Positions 32,002 to 39,221 of a DNA stretch of 64,000 bases are shown here, one piece after another. The notes beneath the pieces were generated by a model, which searched no databases, was not told where the DNA came from, and was given only the letters and a program-made list of their open reading frames with translations. The stretch's first letter is position 1. Each line of letters starts with the position of its first letter. Source of the stretch: Coemansia sp. RSA 487 (taxonomy: Eukaryota > Kickxellomycota > Kickxellomycetes > Kickxellales > Kickxellaceae); assembly GCA_027577595.1 (NCBI GenBank), contig JANBRJ010000034.1:93083-157082 (forward strand), read 5' to 3'. Both the position numbers and the translations under genes were made by a program.

Positions 32002-33201
32002 TTATTGCCTACACTCCATCATTGCATCGTATCCATACGCAGCACTGCCTTGGGTTACAATGCCGAGGACGATACCAGCACATGCACGAGACGCCAGCTT
32101 GTCAAAGCGTGTAAAGAATGCAAGGATGTAAAAGATCTGCCAGTGATGCAAATGGAGCCTGTAGCGGAACAACGGAAGCGTGCCACTGGGTGGGACATTG
32201 AGGTAGTGCAGCCTTTTCAGCCTCTCCTCAATGATCTCATGCTTTTGCTTGCAAGGCTCCGGAGGCATGTTTAGCGGTATGGCGTTGGTGTTGTTTAGCT
32301 CGCCATCCGAAGATTGTATGTCATCTTCACAATGGCCGTGGGAGCTGCTGTGCCTCTTGTTGATTACGTGCATAGATATTGCCTCTCCGTCATCGGCATT
32401 GTACTGGTCTGCAGCAGGTTTGTGAGCGAGCAAATCGGACGACGATTCTGGCGAAGAGGAAGAGCCAGCAGGCTTGGCGCGTCTGGAAGCGGCATACTCT
32501 TGGGAGCGAGCACGCAGTTGCATGGCCAGAACTCTCTGTTCTGTGTTTTGTCCTGCATCGCTCCTTGTGAACAAGACAAGCGCAGCCTTCCGTGCACGGC
32601 GCTCAATGCCCAAGCCATTCGGACGATTGTCCACACAGTAGTGGTGAAGAGATTTGGCAGGAATGGTCGACAACACAGTTGCTGTGGCCAGCAAGAACAG
32701 CGGCAGGTACCAAGCCAGAAAGCCAGCGCCATACGCCCATCGGATGTGAAACCCAGCGGCGGCAAGCACCAGCGCAAGCCCAATAAGGTTGACCGCCCAC
32801 GCACCCTTGCTCCACCTACGCCATGAGGGAAGACTTACGCGCAAGAATGGCACCTCCACCAGTGCGCTGTACGCTAGGATCCCCGCAAAATAAAACGCCG
32901 CCATAACCCAGTCAAACGTATGCGCGTAGTTTCCCAGCGTAAACACTATGTACGTGTATATCAGTCCGTTTGTGACGTCGTTGTAGTGGTCAACCACGCT
33001 TTTAAAGTCGCGCTCCAAGTCGAAGAATGCCGCTACGAGGCGGTAGAAGCATGGGCCGGCTATTGTAAACATAACCGTAAAGAGGATAAAGCGTACAAAA
33101 TGGAATGATACCAGCGTTGCAGCGCCATTGTAAGCGTCGCCATGTAGGTAACAGCCGTCCAAGAACCCGTGGTTTTCTGGAACCGTGTCGTTTGTGCCCA
33201 T
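32002..33201 (-). CDS. Multi-pass membrane protein with paired-histidine motifs, unknown function
   Basis: A 399-residue single-exon protein. Hydrophobic segments lie near residues 28-60, 84-100, 103-125, 138-158 and 163-185. A hydrophilic Ser/Lys/Asp-rich loop (about 190-335) follows, then two more segments near 352-370 and 378-395. So about seven transmembrane helices, with the loop probably cytosolic. Two histidine motifs sit at membrane boundaries: SLHHYCVDNRPNG after helix five and LHLHHWQIFYILAFF at the start of helix six, followed by a Gly-rich GIVLGIVTQG helix. The shape 'H-x-H-H-W/Y + F-x-R-F' recurs, as far as I recall, in uncharacterised membrane proteins of fungi and protists, but I cannot name the family. 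Paired His near the bilayer could bind metal. It shares a 425-bp divergent promoter with NPL4. Confidence 0.7.
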   Translation of the reverse strand: MGTNDTVPENHGFLDGCYLHGDAYNGAATLVSFHFVRFILFTVMFTIAGPCFYRLVAAFFDLERDFKSVVDHYNDVTNGLIYTYIVFTLGNYAHTFDWVMAAFYFAGILAYSALVEVPFLRVSLPSWRRWSKGAWAVNLIGLALVLAAAGFHIRWAYGAGFLAWYLPLFLLATATVLSTIPAKSLHHYCVDNRPNGLGIERRARKAALVLFTRSDAGQNTEQRVLAMQLRARSQEYAASRRAKPAGSSSSPESSSDLLAHKPAADQYNADDGEAISMHVINKRHSSSHGHCEDDIQSSDGELNNTNAIPLNMPPEPCKQKHEIIEERLKRLHYLNVPPSGTLPLFRYRLHLHHWQIFYILAFFTRFDKLASRACAGIVLGIVTQGSAAYGYDAMMECRQ

Positions 33202-33626
33202 GAGCTAGTTCCGGCCAGGTGGAAATATCAGAAAGTACACATAGACTACAATGTATGGTCCTGAAGCAAAAAAAATATTGAATAAAAAGTGGAAGAAAGA
33301 GACGGCACGCAAGAGAAAGAAGGCCACAAAACAAACAGCATCTCCACAATTCGAGACGCTGGAAATACTATTATATTATCAGCACAGAGGCTTGGCAATA
33401 TAAGAAGGGGGAGTATTTTCAGCTGGTCATGGTTTGCTATTGACGTCATATTAGATTTTGATTTTATGGCTGATCCATTTCGTTTCAATATTATAAAAAA
33501 ACGCAAGCACCCGTTTGAACCCAGCCATTTTTCTTCCTTTTCAGCTTTTCTCCTTTCTATCGGCTGTTGGTCTTTATTGTCTGAATTTCGCAATTTCTGT
33601 TCTTTTTTATTTTACTTTCTCTGAAA
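33202..33626. promoter_or_regulatory. Divergent promoter region between the His-motif membrane protein and NPL4
   Basis: A 425-bp region between divergent start codons. A TATAAAA at 33492-33498 lies about 130 bp before the NPL4 ATG, followed by a pyrimidine-rich leader. No coding signal. Confidence 0.4.
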
Positions 33627-35600
33627 ATGATTATTCGCGTAAGAACGCCCGAGGGCACACATCGGATTGAGATGGAGCCGCAGGAATCGCTAGCGTTGCT
33701 GCTTCAAAGGCTAGCTCCAATTATGAAGGCACCGGCACCCGATGCAATTCTTTTGACGCGAGACCCGGATGGACAGGACATAGTAGCTGAGTTTGAGCAG
33801 AGCATTGTCTCGCTTGGGCTGAAACACGGCGACATGCTTTTTGCTCGGATTGCTGCGTCGGCCCGTCCAAGCGAGGAGCCCAGAAGCAGCGGAGGCGCAC
33901 AGCCAAGACCTGGAAATGCACATTCAAACAAGCCTGCCTTTGTTAAGCAGGACCCGGTTGACTACGAGCTCGAAAAGGACGATGGGCTGATAAAGCGAAA
34001 GCGCGATACAAAGTTCTGCAAGCACGGGCCCAACGCCATGTGCGAGTACTGCTTGCCTGTGGAGCCCTACGACAAGGAGCACCTGGTGAAAAACAATATC
34101 AAGCATATGCCGTTCTACGCATACCTACGCCAGATCCTTTCCCAGTACAAGGTCAGCGGCGACATCAGCGGCAGTGTTCCGCCAAATCTGCCTCTGCCAC
34201 TGGAAGACCCAAACTACTGTGTGAAGCCAAGCTGCAAGAGCGGCCATTTGCCATGGCCTGGGGGCATATGCTCCAAGTGCCAGCCCCCGGCAATTACTCT
34301 GCAGCGCCAAACGTTCCGCATGGTCGACAATGTCGAGTTTGCAACCTCTGATATGATCCAGCGACTGCTCTCCTTTTGGAGAAATTCACGCTGCCAGCGT
34401 TTTGGGCTGCTTTATGGCCGCTATTCGCGCTCCACAGACATTCCGCTGGGCGTCAAGGCGGTTGTAGAAGCCATATACGAGCCCAAGCAGTCGTGGGAGG
34501 AGGATGGAGTCAAAGTTGCGATCGAGAGTGCCGAGTTTGAGGACGAAATAAAGCGCGTCGATGCTGTCGCTGAGGCGTGCGGAATCAAGCTCATTGGTAT
34601 GATCTTCACCGATGTTGAGGCCGCGGATGAGCCAAATAAGGTCATTTTCCGCCGCCACATCGACTCGTATTTTTTGACCGCGCTCGAGTGCAGGCTAGCT
34701 GCCTACATGCAGAACAAGCACAAGAATGCCAGCCGCTGGGCCAGCGATGGACACTTCGGCAGCAAGTTTGTCACTTGCTGCGTTACAGGTAACCAGGATG
34801 GGGATATTGACGTAACGGCATGGCAGGTCTCAAACTCGGCGATGGCTATGCAGGAAGCCGATTTGATTGTGCCCAGCAATGTCCCGTCCAAGATGTGCGT
34901 CCATACAGCAACAAAGACGCGCTATGTTCCAGACGTATTCTACACATACATGAACGAGTACAATCTAAAGGTATCGGCAAATGCCAAGCCTGCGTTCCCA
35001 ATCGAGTATCTGCTTGTAAATCTGACGCAGGGGTTCCCTCTGGATCCTCATCCGCTGTTCAGCAGTAGCAAGCCATTTGCCATCGAGAACCGCGACCATG
35101 TCCACCAGAGACAGACGCTAGGCATGCTTAAACAACACGTAGAGAGCGCGCAGGCGTCGCCAGAGACGCTGAGGCAGCTGTTTATGGACTTCCACTTTTT
35201 AGTGTATATTTCTAGTCTTGGATTCCTGAGCCCAGATGAAGTGCAGCTTGCTGGGAAAGTTGTGAGCGAGTCCGATCCCAGCACCTCTGTTCGGCTCGCC
35301 AGCCAGCTTATCGAATCTGCGGGCTGGCAGACGCTCCAGCTAGCGCTTCAGGAGGCGTCAGCATCGGATCTGGGGCACACGGGTGCAGGATCGGCGATGG
35401 AGCACATGGCGGGTGCCGGATCCTCCGGTACTGGAGCGGCAGACACGCCGCAAGGCGCTGGAGCTAGAGCTGGAGCTGGAGCTAGCGGGCAAGGAGGTGG
35501 TGGTGGCGCTGGCAACAGCGCATGGGCATGTCGTCATTGTACCTTTATGAACAGTGCCGGGAAGGACTCTTGCGAGATGTGCGCACTGCCCAGGGACTAG
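33627..35600 (+). CDS. NPL4: NPL4, ubiquitin-binding cofactor of Cdc48/p97, with C-terminal NZF finger
   Basis: A 657-residue single-exon protein. An N-terminal UBX-like domain (MIIRVRTPEGTHRIEME) should dock on Cdc48. The zinc-finger region contains KFCKHGPNAMCEYCLP and CVKPSCKSGHLPWPGGICSKCQP. The inactive MPN domain and C-terminal helical region follow (FGLLYGRYS, KLIGMIFTDVE, FGSKFVTCCVTGN). After a Gly/Ala-rich linker, the last 25 residues form a complete NZF finger: WACRHCTFMNSAGKDSCEMC, with four cysteines and the Thr-Phe pair that contacts ubiquitin. With UFD1 it delivers ubiquitinated proteins to Cdc48 for unfolding, as in ER-associated degradation. Budding-yeast Npl4 lacks the NZF, whereas animal NPL4 has it; this gene keeps the animal-like form. 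Confidence 0.96.
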   Translation: MIIRVRTPEGTHRIEMEPQESLALLLQRLAPIMKAPAPDAILLTRDPDGQDIVAEFEQSIVSLGLKHGDMLFARIAASARPSEEPRSSGGAQPRPGNAHSNKPAFVKQDPVDYELEKDDGLIKRKRDTKFCKHGPNAMCEYCLPVEPYDKEHLVKNNIKHMPFYAYLRQILSQYKVSGDISGSVPPNLPLPLEDPNYCVKPSCKSGHLPWPGGICSKCQPPAITLQRQTFRMVDNVEFATSDMIQRLLSFWRNSRCQRFGLLYGRYSRSTDIPLGVKAVVEAIYEPKQSWEEDGVKVAIESAEFEDEIKRVDAVAEACGIKLIGMIFTDVEAADEPNKVIFRRHIDSYFLTALECRLAAYMQNKHKNASRWASDGHFGSKFVTCCVTGNQDGDIDVTAWQVSNSAMAMQEADLIVPSNVPSKMCVHTATKTRYVPDVFYTYMNEYNLKVSANAKPAFPIEYLLVNLTQGFPLDPHPLFSSSKPFAIENRDHVHQRQTLGMLKQHVESAQASPETLRQLFMDFHFLVYISSLGFLSPDEVQLAGKVVSESDPSTSVRLASQLIESAGWQTLQLALQEASASDLGHTGAGSAMEHMAGAGSSGTGAADTPQGAGARAGAGASGQGGGGGAGNSAWACRHCTFMNSAGKDSCEMCALPRD

Positions 35601-35885
35601 CGTCTCTGATGTATAGCAATGTTCTCTACTGCCTTTGTTCGGATCACCGGACGTGGGACTGCTACTTTTGATAGACTTGTGCTTGTGGAGGCATTGCCCA
35701 CAATCGATATACATGTGATTAAAATAATATACACTGGAGATTTTCGAGCCGAAAATGCTGGCAAAGTGAATTAACGGCATTCCCAGTTTCGCTAGACTCT
35801 ACCTACTACTAAAGCATCAAAGCTCGCCTCTTATATTGTCGTTTTTTTTTGCTATTTGTTAAAATATTGACAGACTCGGCCCACC

Positions 35886-36455
35886 ATGTCGACAAAGCAA
35901 TACAAGGCTATCGGCGAGGAGGCCTGGAAAAACAATGTGGAGAAAGTAAACGCAGAGCTATTTATATTCACGTACGGATCGCTTGTCGTGCAGCTAGTGA
36001 AGGACTATGAGGACTACGGCGCAGTCAACAAGCAGCTGGACAAGATGGGGTACAGCATTGGGATGCGCCTCATCGACGACATCCTAGCGCGCACAGGGCT
36101 TGAAAAGTGCGCAGACTTTCACTCGACCGCTGAAGTGATCTCAAAGGTCGGATTCAAAGTGTTTCTCAACATCACGCCGTCGGTGCAGAACTGGTCGTCC
36201 GATGGCAAGGAGTTTTCGATCATGATGGACGACAACCCACTTAACGACTTTTGCGAGCTGCCACCAAAGGCTATCCAGGACGGGCTCTGGTACAGCAACG
36301 TTCTGTGCGGCGTGATCCGCGGCGCCCTCGAGATGATGCAGATGCAGACCGAGGTGTTTTTCGTCCGCGATGCCCTGCATGGGGCTGACGTGTCTGAGAT
36401 TCGCGTCAAGCTCGTAAGGATTCTTGACGAGGAGGTTCCGGCAAATGACGAGTAA
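35886..36455 (+). CDS. BET3: TRAPP complex core subunit Bet3 (TRAPPC3)
   Basis: A 189-residue single-exon protein matching Bet3 end to end: AELFIFTYGSLVVQLVKDYED, MGYSIGMRLIDDILART, EVISKVGFKVFLNITPSVQNW and LCGVIRGALEMMQMQTEVFFV. Cys75 (GLEKCADF) corresponds to the buried palmitoylated cysteine of mammalian Bet3. It is the core of the TRAPP complexes, which activate the Rab GTPase Ypt1 at the Golgi and in autophagy. The start is set by the ATG after a short AT-rich leader. The 3' end faces the TrhO-like gene, convergent, about 150 bp away. Confidence 0.97.
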   Translation: MSTKQYKAIGEEAWKNNVEKVNAELFIFTYGSLVVQLVKDYEDYGAVNKQLDKMGYSIGMRLIDDILARTGLEKCADFHSTAEVISKVGFKVFLNITPSVQNWSSDGKEFSIMMDDNPLNDFCELPPKAIQDGLWYSNVLCGVIRGALEMMQMQTEVFFVRDALHGADVSEIRVKLVRILDEEVPANDE

Positions 36456-36499
36456 ACCGGCCCACGTACTTACTAGCTGTTTCGTGTATTTGATCGTGT

Positions 36500-36541
36500 C
36501 CCATTAATACCTTTTCTTTACCCATTAATACCTTTTCTTTA
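36500..36541. repeat. Perfect 21-bp tandem duplication
   Basis: Two exact head-to-tail copies of a 21-bp unit (CCCATTAATACC followed by TTTTCTTTA) lie in the 3' flank between the convergent BET3 and TrhO-like genes. Most simply a recent slippage or repair duplication in untranslated sequence. Confidence 0.9.
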
Positions 36542-36606
36542 TAGCAATGGCTTGTGCTTTCTTCCCATGTTGCAGAAATGAAACAGAGAAGACGGTGCCT
36601 CTTTTC

Positions 36607-37971
36607 CTAGCTCTTTGCTGCGGCAAGCTTTTCTATGCGAGCAATCCAGTCCCGGCCAAAGACCTTTTCCGGGTGGATCCTTGTGCGATAGTCCCAGATC
36701 GGCGGCATTCGGTTCTTGACAAGCTCGTCGTGGGTCATATTGGCACGGTCTATGCAAAGCTTGCTCCCGCAGGTGTGGTGGTGCTTTTCGGCACACGAGG
36801 CGCACTGGATGAACAGCAGGTTGCACGATGTGTTTGCGCAGTTTGTAAACACGTCGCAGGGGTCGCCGCACTGGTCGCACGCGGCCAGCACCTGGCTGGT
36901 GACTGTCTCGCCCAGCCGCTTGTCGAATGTAAAGTTTTTGCCCCTGAAGAGCGACGACTTCTCGCCATCGGACCGACCGCGCACGTGTCTTCCATAGGCG
37001 ACCACGCCGCCCTTGAGTGTCTTGACGTTTTCGTAGCCTTTGGTTTTGAGAATGGCGCCGGCCACTGAGCACCGGATCCCGCCAGTGCAGTACATGTATA
37101 TGGGCTCGCTCTTGGCCCTGCCCTTGCACATTTCACGCACAGCGTTCATTTCGTCGCGGAATGTGTCGACGTCTGGACACACAGCGCCCTCGAACTTGCC
37201 TATCCGGGCCTCGTAGTTGTTGCGCATGTCAATCAGTAGCGGTGCCGGCTGGTGCTCTGGATCGTCTTTGTTTTTGGCTTGCAGCGCACGCAGTTCGCTG
37301 TCCCACTCCTCTGGATCCAGATACTGGGGCTCGTGGCTCAGCGTCTCCATGTCCAGCTGCCCTCCAGTAGCAACTAGCGGGCGGACCCGCACATGGAATG
37401 CCTTGAACGCCCGCCTGTGCTCGATGGCCCAGTTGAAGCGCGGGATCCGGCCCCTGAATATTGCGTTTGACTCGAGCCACTCGCGCAGCCTTTGCGTGTT
37501 ATCCCGTGGTATGCTTAGCTGCGCATTGATCCCCTCGCCGCATACGTAGATCCGCCCAACCACACCAAAATCCCTGCTCCACTCTAGCTGGATCTTGTCT
37601 CTAGTCGCAGCCACCGACTCTTCTGGGATTACAAAAAACGAGTAGAATGAGATTGTGTAGTACCCGTCCTCCGTTATCTCTGGGTACGGCTGGTCCATGC
37701 CGAGGGGCTGTGGCTCGAGCTCCTCCTCCTTTTGATTGCGGAAGTACGGCGACCGCGTCTCAAACTCCGTACTGTGTATCGCAGAGCAGTGCATTGACCG
37801 GATGCCCCCTCCGCGTGCTGCTTCGGTGTATGTAGCGGCACGAGATTTGTAAATGCATTTGTGTTGCTGCCGTTCTTTGAGCAGCTGTTGGACGGTGCTG
37901 GTGTATCGCTGCTGGCATCGTAGCCGAGACGACAGGCCGTTGTTGGCAAGGAAGCCAGGTCGAGCTAGCAT
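36607..37971 (-). CDS. TrhO/YceA-type rhodanese, probable mitochondrial tRNA U34 hydroxylation enzyme
   Basis: Chosen start ATG at 37971 (454 residues); an in-frame ATG 17 codons upstream exists, but MLARPGFLANNGLSSRLR is a better start, being a basic, amphipathic, mitochondrial-type presequence. An N-terminal acylphosphatase-like domain (YYTISFYSFFVIPEE, YVCGEGINAQLSI) is followed by a rhodanese domain: LLIDMRNNYEARIGKFEGA and the active-site loop CTGGIRC, with catalytic Cys295 and a second cysteine at 301. A cysteine-rich C-terminal region follows (CDQCGDPC, CANTSC, CASC). This order defines the bacterial TrhO/YceA family and human TSTD2. Bacterial TrhO makes 5-hydroxyuridine at tRNA position 34 without oxygen. 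The Cys-rich tail probably binds zinc. The tRNA role in fungi is inferred. It is divergent from the coiled-coil protein gene. Confidence 0.85.
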   Translation of the reverse strand: MLARPGFLANNGLSSRLRCQQRYTSTVQQLLKERQQHKCIYKSRAATYTEAARGGGIRSMHCSAIHSTEFETRSPYFRNQKEEELEPQPLGMDQPYPEITEDGYYTISFYSFFVIPEESVAATRDKIQLEWSRDFGVVGRIYVCGEGINAQLSIPRDNTQRLREWLESNAIFRGRIPRFNWAIEHRRAFKAFHVRVRPLVATGGQLDMETLSHEPQYLDPEEWDSELRALQAKNKDDPEHQPAPLLIDMRNNYEARIGKFEGAVCPDVDTFRDEMNAVREMCKGRAKSEPIYMYCTGGIRCSVAGAILKTKGYENVKTLKGGVVAYGRHVRGRSDGEKSSLFRGKNFTFDKRLGETVTSQVLAACDQCGDPCDVFTNCANTSCNLLFIQCASCAEKHHHTCGSKLCIDRANMTHDELVKNRMPPIWDYRTRIHPEKVFGRDWIARIEKLAAAKS

Positions 37972-38293
37972 AATGACAGTACCACGAAAAAACACAAGTA
38001 TAGACAAGAACTGGCAGAACACTGAAGAAGAAAAAGGGGGAGCAAACTATTTAAAAAAAAAAAGTGGCATGACTTTTGTAGTGCCTCAATATTTTTCCAG
38101 GGGCCATTATTTCTCGATCGATTTGCAGACCACAACGATCAAATCACAGCAAGATAAACGAAAGTCACAAAGGCCAAGATAGATAATTTGCAGAAAGCGA
38201 TTTCACATTCAGACCTCTTTTTTTCCTTCTTTAATTCGTCGTTTACTTTTGCTGTGTTGTTTATACGAAGGATAGACTTTTTTATCTTTAAGA
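37972..38293. promoter_or_regulatory. Divergent promoter region between TrhO-like and mitochondrial coiled-coil genes
   Basis: A 322-bp region between start codons of two predicted mitochondrial proteins, AT-rich, with T tracts on both strands. The shared promoter could co-regulate them, but no defined element is visible. Confidence 0.35.
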
Positions 38294-39003
38294 ATGATTG
38301 CTCGTCGACTTTTTGCATCTCGGACTGCGCTTGCTGTGCTGAACAAGCCAACAACAACAACAGCAACAACACGCGCTGTTGGCCGTCGTTTTGAATCCAC
38401 AGTCAAGGTTGGCGAGTCGAGCTCAGAGTCGGTGCGTCCGCCTCAGCAGGTGGCCAGAAAGAAGCGACCGATTGGCGGGTTCCGTGGAGGGTATGGCTCA
38501 ATTTTCTGGGTGTCTAATTAATAAACCAGCATGGTTTGTATTTGTACATTTCGAATGAACAGAATCAAACTAACATAGCAAGCTTTTGGTTGTCTGTACA
38601 TTGTTGATATGAAAAAAAAAAACAAATTGGCTATTGTAGTGTTGTCGGGTTTCTCCTCGGAGTCACAACAGCCGGTGCGTTCGGATTTATATACCTCATC
38701 GAGGAGTACCAGAAGGCGACCAGCCTTGTGCTGTGTTCTGTGGATGAGCTGGAAAGGTCGTCTCTGAAGGTCAAGGAGTACGTGAAGAAGATCGAGGCAG
38801 TCGAGTCCGATCTGGAAAAGGTGCGTGCAAACAGCGCTACGTCACAGCAGGTTGCGCAGCTCAAAGCTGACTGGCGCAAGCAGTCGGACATTCTTGCGCG
38901 CGACCACCTGGAGCTCAAGGCGCATGTGTGGGAGATTGAGCAAGACGTTGATTCGGCACTTGGGCGGTCGCCCTCCAAGCCTGCTTCAAGCAAAAGCAGC
39001 TAG
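38294..39003 (+). CDS. Mitochondrial single-pass membrane protein with coiled coil, unknown function
   Basis: Exons 38294-38490 and 38640-39003 join across a 149-bp intron (GTATGG donor, TAG acceptor) to give 186 residues in frame. Residues 1-35 are a typical mitochondrial presequence (MIARRLFASRTALAVLNK). The join creates GGFRGGVVGFLLGVTTAGA, which starts a single transmembrane helix at about 64-85 rich in glycine. Next come EEYQKATSLVLCSVDELERS and a coiled coil of about 80 residues (ELERSSLKVKEYVKKIEAVESD to the end). 'GGFRGG..GFLLG' followed by an acidic-aromatic segment and a coiled coil resembles a small, uncharacterised inner-membrane protein conserved in fungi. Without the splice the two halves would look like unrelated frames. 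Exact role unknown. Confidence 0.75.
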
Positions 39004-39221
39004 CCATGAAGCTCCATGCGGTTCTGCCCTTGGAGCGGTATATTTTTGTTGGTGCTATTCCAATTCTTTGAATATATCCTTCCTTTTCCATCGATGGCAG
39101 CTGCTTTTTTTTAAGCAGCAGAAGGCGGATCTGAGCAAGAGTATAAATATTTAATACAGTATTTTTACCACCTCTCAACCGCAATATAGCAGAGAAAAAA
39201 GTTAGAAAGGTAGCAGTACAG

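Noticed and set aside
28411-35600. A ubiquitin-pathway gene cluster (PPxY protein, UBL protein, NPL4)
   Set aside because: Three loosely related genes among unrelated ones, on both strands, with large spacers; eukaryotic gene order gives no support for a functional cluster.
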